A DNA stretch of 64,000 nt from Photobacterium lutimaris (GTDB lineage Bacteria > Pseudomonadota > Gammaproteobacteria > Enterobacterales > Vibrionaceae). This document shows, one piece after another, positions 1 to 8,168 of the stretch. How positions within the stretch are numbered: position 1 is the first letter of the stretch; the number at the start of each line of letters is the position of its first letter. A program made the translations under genes and the position numbers. The notes beneath the pieces were generated by a model. That model saw only the letters and a program-made list of their open reading frames with translations. It was not told the origin of the DNA and did not search any database. Location: the NCBI RefSeq assembly GCF_003025555.1, contig NZ_PYMH01000001.1:248001-312000 (forward strand), in the 5' to 3' direction.

Positions 1-1746
1 GCCAATTTGCTGGCGCAGTGTATGGGGGTGGTATTGATTGATATCGGTATTGTCAAAGCGGATGGCTCCCGAACTCGGCTGGTACAGCCCCATCAATAGT
101 CGCTGGAGAGTGGTTTTCCCCGAACCAATTTTTCCGATAATCGCCACTTTCTCGCCAGACTTGATGGTGAGGGAGACGGACTTCAATGCGGGCGTCTCGG
201 CATGCGGGTAACTGAATGTAAGGTTGTCACACGTGAGGTTGCCGCTTAAAGGCTGGATCTGATCGGTTTGCTGGTTTGGCCGAGTCTCATCTGGCATCGC
301 CATAATATCACTCAGGATGGCGATGGCTGATTTGGCTTGGTGATAGCGGGTGGACAATTGTGATAACTGGACCATCGGCCCGATAGCCCGGCCGGTGAGC
401 ATCGAGACGGCGATCAGGCCACCGACCGTTAACTGGCCCGCTGCAATCAAGTACACCCCGAAGATGATCACCCCGATTGATACGCATTGTTGGCTGAGAC
501 TGGCAAGGTTATGCACCGAGTCGGTCAGGCGGCGTGACTTGACGCCCCAGTTGGCCATATGGGCAACGGCTTGCTCCCAGCGGTACTGGTATTGCGGCTG
601 GCTGTTGAACAGTTTGACCGTTTCGAGCCCTGCGATACTTTCGACTAAGTTGGCATGTTTTTGTGCTGCGAGCTGTGAGCCTTCCTCAATGGCTTTTCGC
701 AAGGGGCGCTGTACCAGCAAGCTGTAGAGTGCTAACAGAGATATGGCGATGATTGGAATGATGACAAGGGGACCAGCAATGGTGTAAATCACCAATAGAA
801 ACAGCAGAGCAAAGGGGAGGTCAATCAAGGACGCGATGGTTGCGGAGGTAAAGAACTCCCTGACCGATTCAAACTCTTGCAAGTGGCGGGTGAATGCACC
901 TACCGATGGCGGTCGGGCGGCGAGCTTGAGTCCCATGACTTTGCGGTAAATATCAGCCGATAACAGGATGTCTGACTTCTTGCTGGCGATATCGATAAAA
1001 TAGCTGCGTAGAAACTTCAGTAGCACGTCAAAGCTAAAAATAATGGCCATACCGCTGGTGAGCACCCACAAGGTATCAAAAGCCTGATTGGGTACGACCT
1101 TGTCATAAATCAGCCGAGTAAAAAGTGGAATGGCCAACGCAAATACGTTGAGTAGGGCAGAGGCGACAAGCACGTCACGGTACAGCGATTTAGATTGCCA
1201 CAGGGTTTGCCAGAACCATGCCTGGCTAGCGCCAGAGGTGCTGTGTGGCGGTGTATGGCCTGAAGTATTGTTGGCGCTCGTGTTGGCAGATGTTGCCGCT
1301 TGTTCACTTCGGGCATCGAATGGAAAAGGACGTCTTAGTAAAAACACCCGATTGAGAAATTGTTGCTCCAGCTCCTCGAAACTGACCCAGCTTTTATCTG
1401 CTGCCGTGCTTTCCGCGACGATAGCGTCAGCGTCGCTCGTATTGCTAATTAATTCGCAGGGAAGGGCAATTTCAGCCCGTTGCTTATCCTGATCAATATC
1501 GAGCAGTACGCAGGCCCGGTTGCTGTCGAGTAGAGCAATCACCGGCAACAGAAGTGGCGAGAGTTGGGGCAGGCTAAGGGTCGCCTCTTCGGTTTGGAAG
1601 CCGGCATTGTGAGCGGCTCTTGGCAGTAAGTGTGGTGAGAGCAGACCGTCTTGCAACGGCAACCCTTCCAACAGGCTTTTCACCGAACGGGGTTGGCCGT
1701 AATGCTGGCAGAGGTAGTGCAGGGCATTAAGAAGAGGATCTGCCAT
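1..1746 (-). CDS. lapB: LapB/RtxB-type type I secretion ABC transporter (3' part outside window)
   Basis: This is the inner-membrane permease/ATPase expected to export the giant adhesin encoded at 8169. I translated 582 codons leftward from an ATG at 1746. Residues 1-140 form a C39-peptidase-like domain as in LapB/HlyB exporters, followed by a Ser/Thr/Asn-rich linker (about 142-165), a transmembrane region (about 185-455) and the start of the nucleotide-binding domain with Walker A GKIGSGKTT at residues 538-546. The signature motif and Walker B lie beyond the window edge, so the gene is truncated only by the window. Its start lies inside the end of the lapD-like gene (20-bp overlap), so it is the last visible gene of the operon and probably translationally coupled. 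Family is certain; the cargo is inferred from position. Confidence 0.9.
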   Translation of the reverse strand, partial: MADPLLNALHYLCQHYGQPRSVKSLLEGLPLQDGLLSPHLLPRAAHNAGFQTEEATLSLPQLSPLLLPVIALLDSNRACVLLDIDQDKQRAEIALPCELISNTSDADAIVAESTAADKSWVSFEELEQQFLNRVFLLRRPFPFDARSEQAATSANTSANNTSGHTPPHSTSGASQAWFWQTLWQSKSLYRDVLVASALLNVFALAIPLFTRLIYDKVVPNQAFDTLWVLTSGMAIIFSFDVLLKFLRSYFIDIASKKSDILLSADIYRKVMGLKLAARPPSVGAFTRHLQEFESVREFFTSATIASLIDLPFALLFLLVIYTIAGPLVIIPIIAISLLALYSLLVQRPLRKAIEEGSQLAAQKHANLVESIAGLETVKLFNSQPQYQYRWEQAVAHMANWGVKSRRLTDSVHNLASLSQQCVSIGVIIFGVYLIAAGQLTVGGLIAVSMLTGRAIGPMVQLSQLSTRYHQAKSAIAILSDIMAMPDETRPNQQTDQIQPLSGNLTCDNLTFSYPHAETPALKSVSLTIKSGEKVAIIGKIGSGKTTLQRLLMGLYQPSSGAIRFDNTDINQYHPHTLRQQIG

Positions 1747-3766
1747 GGTTTGCCTCCTTCTGATTGGTGATGTAGTGCCCTTGGAAGCCGATAATCCCTA
1801 ACGTTTTAAGTGCTTGATACTGAGGCTGGTGTTCAACCCGGGTCGCAATGGTTTTGATATTGCGGTGATGGGCCGTTTGGATCAGCGCGCGTAGGGCATC
1901 TTGCTGGATATCATCGGTTGGCTGGCGGGTAAAGTCGGTATCGATTTTGACATACTGGGGGTTAAATTGGCGTAAATAGCCCACGGAGTCAAAATGGTGG
2001 CCAAAATGATCAATGCCATAAGTAAAATGATGCTTGTCGAGGACCATACATAGCAATCGGGTTTGTGCGCTGTCTTCGAGAAAGGCAATCTCTGGCAGTT
2101 CGAAGATCAGCTGCTGGCTAACGACGGGGTGTTCAGCCAAGAAGCTATCTAGCCATTGGATAAATCCGGTATCGGCAATTGAGGTCGGGGCGATATTGAT
2201 GGCCAGAAAGGTCTGGTGCAATGACAGGTAGCGAAGAGCTTTTTGGATAATATGGCGATCCAAATCAGCGGTCTGCTTTAGGGCACTCAGTGCTGGAATA
2301 AACAGGTGGGCAGAATAGCTGTGCTCATGATGCCTGAGTACGGCGAACACCTCTTGGTGAACTGGGTGGTGCTGGCTGTCCCTGACCATTTGGAAGGATA
2401 GAGTAAAATGGTCATCTTCAATGGCGGACTGACAAAGATCCAGCCATTGTTGCTTTCCCCACAGTAAATGCTCGGGCTGATGCCCCCCTTGTTGATGAAT
2501 TTGTCGCAGCGGGCTTGGCTGTTTTCCATTCTGCTGGTCTTCATTGTGTTGTCGCTGACCATTTTGATGGTGAATTACCGCAAATCGCTGGGGACTGTGC
2601 TGGGCTTTGGACAGCACATTGTCGCACTGAGCCAACAGTTCGGACACACCCAGGGAGCTTTGAATGTGTTTGATAATAACACCACCATAGATAGGCTGGT
2701 GGCTCTCAGGAGAGCAACGGGTTTGGATGTGGTTAAGCTGATCAAGCAGGTTCAGCATTGCACTGTTGCTTTGCGCTTGGTCGGTGGGGGCTGCGTGCTC
2801 TGGCCGGATAATCATAAATTCACTATGGCTTAATCGTCCCAGCTTTTCCGATGCTGCAACTTGACCCTTTAAGTGGTGGCCGACTTTTCGCGCTAGCTGA
2901 GCTGCCCGTTGGTATTCTTTATTGTTCCGTAACCGACTGATTGCGTGTAATTTTATAATGACAATAGCCCCAGTAGTATCTTGCTCCAGCCAATCTTCCA
3001 TGTGCAGCAGCAGTCGCCTTCGGTTATTAAGTTCGGACTCAGGATCTTGATAAGCCCTTTTTCGTAGTAAATCAGCTTCCTGGGCTTGCTGGCTGAAGTG
3101 CTGTTCTAGTTTGGCTGACATCTGGTTGAAAGCGTGGGTAAGGGGGGCAAACTCTGTGGTTGATGGCGTAGGCAGTGGCTGACCAAAATGCTTATCGGCA
3201 ATGGCAAGGGCTTTTTGCTGAAATTGACTCAGGGGCTTTTTGACAAAATGATCCAGCAGCAGCTTCAATGCCAATACGCCAATGACAAAGCCGATGATGA
3301 AGGTGGTCAGGAGCTGCCAGCTGCTTTGCCAAAGCTTGCTGTAGGCCAACGTCGGAGAACTGGTGACCGTAATTTTTCCATACTGTAGCCAGCCACTGGT
3401 CAACGTATTCTGTCGGGTGACGGGAGAGATATTGACCCAGTGCTGAAACCAGTGTGGAACATTGCTTGGCTGGACAGGGTAGGATCGTTCAATGAGAGTA
3501 TTGTCTTCCAGCAGCTGCAGAGAGACTTTTTGATAAAGGCTGCCGTCGAACATGGCGTTGATCACCGACTCGATAGCGACAGTATCGTCTTGTTCAACGA
3601 AGGGGGAAATAGCCAGGCCGACAGCATGGATAGCGTTGTCTATTTCGATGGTCTGTTGTTCAACCAGATAATTGCGTGTAATGGTAAATTGGCTGAAGGC
3701 AATGCCTGCAAGCAGCAACATGAATAACAGGCTTAACCCTAAAAACAATTGACGATAGAGTGACAT
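1727..3766 (-). CDS. lapD: LapD-type c-di-GMP receptor with degenerate GGDEF and EAL domains
   Basis: Inner-membrane receptor that in the LapD family binds cytoplasmic c-di-GMP and then sequesters the periplasmic protease LapG. Layout of the 679 residues: transmembrane helix about 5-25, periplasmic sensor domain about 26-147, second helix about 148-170, HAMP about 172-225, GGDEF-like domain about 235-400, EAL-like domain about 430-670. Both catalytic motifs are decayed: the GGDEF position reads LSHSEF and the EAL position reads EVFAVLR, fitting a receptor rather than an enzyme. A His/Gln-rich linker separates the two domains. It sits directly after the lapG-like gene and overlaps the exporter gene, the arrangement expected for an adhesin-retention switch. 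Confidence 0.92.
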   Translation of the reverse strand: MSLYRQLFLGLSLLFMLLLAGIAFSQFTITRNYLVEQQTIEIDNAIHAVGLAISPFVEQDDTVAIESVINAMFDGSLYQKVSLQLLEDNTLIERSYPVQPSNVPHWFQHWVNISPVTRQNTLTSGWLQYGKITVTSSPTLAYSKLWQSSWQLLTTFIIGFVIGVLALKLLLDHFVKKPLSQFQQKALAIADKHFGQPLPTPSTTEFAPLTHAFNQMSAKLEQHFSQQAQEADLLRKRAYQDPESELNNRRRLLLHMEDWLEQDTTGAIVIIKLHAISRLRNNKEYQRAAQLARKVGHHLKGQVAASEKLGRLSHSEFMIIRPEHAAPTDQAQSNSAMLNLLDQLNHIQTRCSPESHQPIYGGVIIKHIQSSLGVSELLAQCDNVLSKAQHSPQRFAVIHHQNGQRQHNEDQQNGKQPSPLRQIHQQGGHQPEHLLWGKQQWLDLCQSAIEDDHFTLSFQMVRDSQHHPVHQEVFAVLRHHEHSYSAHLFIPALSALKQTADLDRHIIQKALRYLSLHQTFLAINIAPTSIADTGFIQWLDSFLAEHPVVSQQLIFELPEIAFLEDSAQTRLLCMVLDKHHFTYGIDHFGHHFDSVGYLRQFNPQYVKIDTDFTRQPTDDIQQDALRALIQTAHHRNIKTIATRVEHQPQYQALKTLGIIGFQGHYITNQKEANHGRSSS

Positions 3767-3783
3767 AGTTAATCCATTGCCTC

Positions 3784-4482
3784 CTATTCGCTATCTAGCC
3801 GCAAAGCGGGCTTGGCAAACTGATGGTGCAGTACTCGCTGCTGCAAGGACTGCCAGTGTTTGATTCGGCCGGCGTCACCGACCAGTTGACCTTGCCCTCG
3901 CTGTTTCATCAGCCATAGCTTGCGACCGTTAAAGCTATAGATAGGCTGGAGATCAGGGCGTTGGCTCGCTTGTAATATGTCCGGGTTCAGGTTATCGAGC
4001 AGCAAAGGAACGGCGCTAGGGGTGGGGTAGTAAGCCAGTACCATATGGAATTGGTTCAGGGTAAGGGCTTTGACATATATTAGGCGCAGCTTTTCATCTT
4101 CCACCCCGATTTCACGCAACGACATATACTTGGCAATACTGAACTCTTCGCAATCACCGCCACCGGCACCTAAAAATTCCAATGGTGTTGCCCAATAATC
4201 GGCTGTTCCCCAGATGTCGATATCATCGATAAACTGTAGCTGGTTGAAGAAATCGTTGACCTGCTTAAGCTGGGCAAGCTCGTCGTGCTGCTTAGAGGCT
4301 TTCAAAAGCTGCCGCCAAGCTGTTACCCGCATAGCCGCTTGTTTGCTGTAAATATGTTCGATGCGTTCTACGATCTCTTTTTCTTCGGTACTCAGAGGGG
4401 GGGAGCCGATACGGGATGGCTCGGCAGCAACATCTGACGGGTAACCCCAATTGCTGCTAAGCAACAGCGAGATCAATAGCAT
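3784..4482 (-). CDS. lapG: LapG-type periplasmic cysteine protease (transglutaminase-like)
   Basis: Calcium-dependent protease of the LapG/BpfG family, which cuts LapA-type adhesins after a di-alanine in their retention module. I place the start at 4482 because AAGGAG lies six bases before that ATG; an in-frame ATG at 4503 lacks this. The product is 232 residues with a hydrophobic export signal. The triad is visible as Cys111 (in GGGDCEEFS), His146 (NQFHMVL) and Asp163 (LLLDNL); the Cys-His and His-Asp spacings (35 and 17) match the family. The partner switch gene lapD follows 18 bp downstream, and the likely substrate is the divergent adhesin carrying PAAG. Confidence 0.93.
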   Translation of the reverse strand: MLLISLLLSSNWGYPSDVAAEPSRIGSPPLSTEEKEIVERIEHIYSKQAAMRVTAWRQLLKASKQHDELAQLKQVNDFFNQLQFIDDIDIWGTADYWATPLEFLGAGGGDCEEFSIAKYMSLREIGVEDEKLRLIYVKALTLNQFHMVLAYYPTPSAVPLLLDNLNPDILQASQRPDLQPIYSFNGRKLWLMKQRGQGQLVGDAGRIKHWQSLQQRVLHHQFAKPALRLDSE

Positions 4483-4509
4483 CCGAATCTCCTTCATCGT
4501 CATGGGCGG

Positions 4510-5130
4510 TTAGTCGGCGCGTAGCGAAAAAATGGTCCACTCTTCCAATACGTTTCCTTTTTCTCCCCGTACCCGAGCAGTAACCCGCCGGCTTAATGCG
4601 TTGGATTGCTCTATTGTGCTGGCTGTAACAGGTTCACTGTCACCAAAACCAAGGGTTTTAATCCGGTTCGGGCTGACACCATAGTCGATGAGCTGTTGGC
4701 GGACCACTTTGGCACGACGCTTTGATAGGCCAAGGTTGTATTCAGATGCCCCCACAGGGCTGGCATAGCCTTTAAGCTCAATCCTTGCGTCTGCATAGGT
4801 TGCCAAAAAGTCAGCCATTCTTTTGATTTGACTTAAAAATTCATCAGGTATTACAGTCGAATCATTGGCGAACAAGATATGCAGATCATTTGACTCCGTG
4901 CGTTCAACGAAAGTTGGACAGCCGTCGTTATCGACAATGGCTGAATGGGGGGTAGCTGGACATTTGTCACGAGCATTGATCACACCGTCACCATCATCAT
5001 CGAGTAAATCCCGTGATTGGTCGGCGATCGGTGGCGCTTCAGCTTCTGTTGAGCATCCTGATAACGTGAGCAGTGCAAGCACGCAGGCTATCGTCAACCA
5101 TAACAACGGTTTGGTACAGAGTCTTTTCAT
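4510..5130 (-). CDS. OmpA-family lipoprotein with a thrombospondin type 3-like motif
   Basis: A 206-residue outer membrane lipoprotein. The start at 5130 is chosen because AGGAGG stands just upstream; the reading frame is open further but without such a site. A lipobox LSGC puts the lipidated Cys at residue 26. An acidic calcium-binding-like motif (DDDGDGVINARDKCP, about residues 43-60) precedes an OmpA C-terminal peptidoglycan-binding domain (about 80-190) containing the usual NxxLSxxRA-like segment (YNLGLSKRRAK). Shewanella bpf loci carry an OmpA-like gene at the same place between the TolC-type gene and the protease, so it probably anchors or stabilises the secretion or adhesin complex at the cell wall. 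The exact role is not known to me. Confidence 0.88.
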   Translation of the reverse strand: MKRLCTKPLLWLTIACVLALLTLSGCSTEAEAPPIADQSRDLLDDDGDGVINARDKCPATPHSAIVDNDGCPTFVERTESNDLHILFANDSTVIPDEFLSQIKRMADFLATYADARIELKGYASPVGASEYNLGLSKRRAKVVRQQLIDYGVSPNRIKTLGFGDSEPVTASTIEQSNALSRRVTARVRGEKGNVLEEWTIFSLRAD

Positions 5131-5138
5131 GGTTCCTC

Positions 5139-6476
5139 CTAGCGTACCGATTCCGACCACCGATTAGGAACATCGACCCGCATCTCTTCCAGCAACTGCC
5201 CGGTTGAATTCAGTACCCGGTATTTGGCCAGGATCCCGGCATAGTGTGCATCAAGGTACGCCTTCCTCGCATCAAACAGCTCATTTTCAGTATTGAGGAC
5301 ATCCAGCAGGGTACGTTTGCCGATCCGAAATTGTTTTTCATAGGCAATAACCGTACGAGCCGAGGCATCGACATGCTTTTGCAGGTAAAGGATCTGATTT
5401 AGTGCCAGCTCCATGCCGCTCCAAGCCAGCCGAGTGCTTTCTTCCAGTAAACGGTATGCACGATCGCGTACATCTTTCGATTGACTCAGTTGGTAGGCGG
5501 CACGGCGGCTTTCGGCCAAATCCGAGCCGCCGTTGTACAGGTTGTACTCCATCTTTAGCATCGCTTTGAATTCATCGGTGTGACCCGGTGTACCATCGAT
5601 ATCCTCTCCCCATTCTTGGGACGCTTCGATAGAAAAAGTGGGATAAAAATTCCCTTTGGCCTGCTTGTATTGGTAACTTGCGGCATCGATATCATTCTTA
5701 GCAACGAACAGTACAGGGTTCTTCTCTTTGGCTTGGTTGATCGCACTCTCGAGTGAGGTCGGGATATAGCGTTGGTCAACTTCTGGTTTTTCTAGATTTA
5801 CCGGGGTACTGCCGACCTCGCGGTAGAACTCGGTGATCTTATCCTGCAGGTTGTTTTCCGCCGCAATCAGATTGGAGCGAGAGCGGGCCAGCCGGCCTTC
5901 TATCTGGGCCAAGTCGGCAGTTGAGCCAATGCCGGAATCAGTGCGCTTCTTGATGTCGGTGAAAATACGCTGGTGGACGGCGAAGTTAGTTTGCGATAAC
6001 GCCAGTACTTCCTGAGCTTCAAGGGTGTCGAGGTAAATCTCTGTGACCCGTAGGGCTTTGTCTTGGGCGTCCGCCAGAAGTTGGTAGCGCTGTGCTTCGG
6101 CTTCCGCTTTGTTGCGCTGGATATCATGGTAGGTAATGGATCCATCCCAGATTAATTGGCGCAAGCTGATGGTGGCATCGAGCGGCTCATAGTCTCCGGT
6201 ACTGTTGGTCGTATTGTCGTAGTCTTCGTATCCTGCACTGGCCTCTAGATCGACAGATGGCAAGTAATCGCCGACAGAAGAGCGGGTAGATTCATTTCGG
6301 CTCATGAACTCGTTGTAAGTCCGCTTGATTTCAGGGTTGGTCGCCAATGTATCAGCGACTGCCTGCTCCAATGACTGAGCGGTCGCCAAGGGGCAGTAGA
6401 GGAGAATAGTGATCAGCGTGGATGTTATCCTGCGACGAGTGCTAGCTTGTAAGAATCGTTTGGGTGAATCAGTCAT
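5139..6476 (-). CDS. TolC-family outer membrane protein of the adhesin type I secretion system (LapE/AggA-like)
   Basis: Outer membrane channel expected to complete the tripartite exporter with the HlyD-type protein just upstream and the LapB-type ATPase at the operon end. The 445 residues start with a signal sequence (hydrophobic stretch about 17-34, ending ATAQS) and contain two outer-membrane-efflux repeats, long helical segments rich in Ala, Gln and Glu, and a conserved ending region around STGQLLEE. Length fits AggA/LapE proteins. The start at 6476 has only a weak ribosome site (GGGG about 12 bases upstream). It lies 20 bp after the HlyD gene and 8 bp before the OmpA-like gene. Confidence 0.92.
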   Translation of the reverse strand: MTDSPKRFLQASTRRRITSTLITILLYCPLATAQSLEQAVADTLATNPEIKRTYNEFMSRNESTRSSVGDYLPSVDLEASAGYEDYDNTTNSTGDYEPLDATISLRQLIWDGSITYHDIQRNKAEAEAQRYQLLADAQDKALRVTEIYLDTLEAQEVLALSQTNFAVHQRIFTDIKKRTDSGIGSTADLAQIEGRLARSRSNLIAAENNLQDKITEFYREVGSTPVNLEKPEVDQRYIPTSLESAINQAKEKNPVLFVAKNDIDAASYQYKQAKGNFYPTFSIEASQEWGEDIDGTPGHTDEFKAMLKMEYNLYNGGSDLAESRRAAYQLSQSKDVRDRAYRLLEESTRLAWSGMELALNQILYLQKHVDASARTVIAYEKQFRIGKRTLLDVLNTENELFDARKAYLDAHYAGILAKYRVLNSTGQLLEEMRVDVPNRWSESVR

Positions 6477-6496
6477 AGAAAACGGCCCCTAAATAA

Positions 6497-7897
6497 TCAC
6501 TCTCTGAGTGCTGTTTGCTGTGCTTTCAGCACTGGGTTGAGTAAATACTGCAAGACGGTTTGCTCGCCTGTAATGATGTCGGCTACCGCATTCATCCCTG
6601 GAATTATGGGCAGCTGGTTGCCTGCTGGATCGGTAAATTCCGTTTCATCAGTTCGGATCCGGATTTGGTAGTAGCTATGCCCTTCTTCATCGAGCTGAGT
6701 ATCGGCGCTGATATGTTCTAACGTGCCAGTCAGACCGCCGTACTGGGTGAAATCAAAGGCGGTAAACTTCACCATTGCGGTTAATCCCGGTCTTAGAAAG
6801 CCGATGTCCTTGGGGGATATCTGCGCCTCCACCAATAAGCTATCTTCGGTGGGGATCACCTCGATGAGATCCATGCCAGGTTGGATAACGCCACCAAGGG
6901 TATTGATATGGATTTTCTGCACCGTACCGTTAACTGGAGAGGTGACAAGGGTGCGCACGACTTTATCTTGTAAGCCAAGATGAGACTGACTTAGAGCATC
7001 TAATTTGTCAGACGTTTGATTGAGTTCTGATTGAATATCGGAGCGGAAATTGAGGGCTATATCGAGTCGCTTGAAAATTGATTCGTTCAATGCCGCTGTC
7101 ATTGCCGGGATCTGCAATTCAGTCGATGTCATATCCCGGCGGGTTTCATTGACCTGTCGTTGTAACTTAAGCAGTTCAATTTTGGGCACGACACCTTCAT
7201 CGGCCAGTGGTTTGGTGATCCGGTATTCTTCACTGGTCAGGTAATAGCTGTGTTTTTGATTTTTTAATCTAGCTCGAGCTTCTTCCAGTTCTCGAAGCTT
7301 TTGTTGGATCTGCTGGGCCATCAGGGTTAACTGATTATCTAAACTGGCCAGTTGATCGCGGTATTCGTTTTGTTGCCTTTTGACCAAGCCTGCATTCTGT
7401 TGGAGAAAGTGAGCCGGAAATTCGAGGTTGGCTGGTGATATGCTCACAGACTGACGCCACAATTTGCTGGGTGACTTGTCTGGTGGAGATGTGGTGATGC
7501 TGTTTAACAAGGCATTCAAGCGGATACTATCGGCTTTGATGCCCAGTAAATCCTGATTTTTTTCATCAAAATCGGCTTTGAAACGGGTGTCATCAAGCTG
7601 AATGAGCGGCTGGCCAACGGTGACCTGCTCCCCTTCTCGCACCAAAATGGCCTCGACAATTCCACCTTCGAGGTTTTGGACAATTTGCCGTTGTGAAGAC
7701 GGAATGACCTTGCCTTGGCCGCGGGTGACTTGTTCTATCGGGGCATAAGCAGCCCATATGATAGCGGCGACAAAAAACAGTGCGATAAGCCACAGTAACA
7801 GGCGTGATCGGCCAGAGGCCTCAAGTATTGAGCCATAGCGTGAGTCTCGTACGTAGTCGAGATGCTGTGGTTTGATTCGCTGCTTGTGATTTGTCAT
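6497..7897 (-). CDS. lapC: HlyD-family periplasmic adaptor of type I secretion (LapC-like)
   Basis: Membrane fusion protein linking the secretion ATPase to the TolC-type channel. The likely start is the ATG at 7897 (466 residues); an in-frame GTG at 7912 is possible and the ribosome site does not decide. One transmembrane helix (about 35-55) is followed by a lipoyl-like half motif (GQGKVIPSSQ, NLEGGIVEAI), a long coiled coil (about 165-300) and a second lipoyl/beta-barrel part (SPVNGTVQKI, GLTAMVKFTAFDF) typical of HlyD/RtxD proteins. It is the first gene of the leftward operon and is divergent from the giant adhesin. Confidence 0.93.
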   Translation of the reverse strand: MTNHKQRIKPQHLDYVRDSRYGSILEASGRSRLLLWLIALFFVAAIIWAAYAPIEQVTRGQGKVIPSSQRQIVQNLEGGIVEAILVREGEQVTVGQPLIQLDDTRFKADFDEKNQDLLGIKADSIRLNALLNSITTSPPDKSPSKLWRQSVSISPANLEFPAHFLQQNAGLVKRQQNEYRDQLASLDNQLTLMAQQIQQKLRELEEARARLKNQKHSYYLTSEEYRITKPLADEGVVPKIELLKLQRQVNETRRDMTSTELQIPAMTAALNESIFKRLDIALNFRSDIQSELNQTSDKLDALSQSHLGLQDKVVRTLVTSPVNGTVQKIHINTLGGVIQPGMDLIEVIPTEDSLLVEAQISPKDIGFLRPGLTAMVKFTAFDFTQYGGLTGTLEHISADTQLDEEGHSYYQIRIRTDETEFTDPAGNQLPIIPGMNAVADIITGEQTVLQYLLNPVLKAQQTALRE

Positions 7898-8168
7898 GCC
7901 TTCGTACTTCACCTCGTAACGAAAGACACGTTAGCCAACCCACGTCCATATAGTGGTAACGAAAACAATGTTTTACCTGCTCGTTTTTTTCGTTCTAATT
8001 GGCAGGCACTGAATGATGAAAGCTTAGAGCACGGCTAAACACCCTGTCGTAACGAGTTTGGGAATTCTAAAACCTGAGAACGGTTCAAGGTTTGTGATAG
8101 TTGGCTCGAAAGCGAGACTAGAATTGAAGGGGTTTACATTCCTTATCATACAGTCAAGAGTAGTGCAT
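7898..8168. promoter_or_regulatory. Divergent promoter region between the lap operon and the adhesin gene
   Basis: A 271-bp AT-rich spacer must hold the promoters for both the leftward secretion/retention operon and the rightward adhesin. It contains the palindrome AAAACAATGTTTT at 7962-7974, nearer the operon start, which recurs at 41024 and 41745. The rightward gene has a modest ribosome site AAGAG at 8156-8160, eight bases before its ATG. I cannot assign -35/-10 boxes with confidence. Confidence 0.55.
7962..7974. promoter_or_regulatory. 13-bp palindrome AAAACA-A-TGTTTT, candidate operator
   Basis: Arms AAAACA and TGTTTT around a single A form an inverted repeat in the divergent promoter region. 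The same core is found upstream of the two outer-membrane barrel gene copies at 41024-41036 and 41745-41757. No matching regulator is known to me. Confidence 0.4.

Noticed and set aside
350..1492. Plus-strand open frames opposite the secretion ATPase gene
   Set aside because: The minus strand encodes a continuous LapB-type exporter with Walker A; the plus frames have no family features.
8058..8168. N-terminal extension of the adhesin from a TTG at 8058
   Set aside because: It adds a basic, unrelated 37 residues before the family start and has no ribosome site; ATG 8169 fits better.
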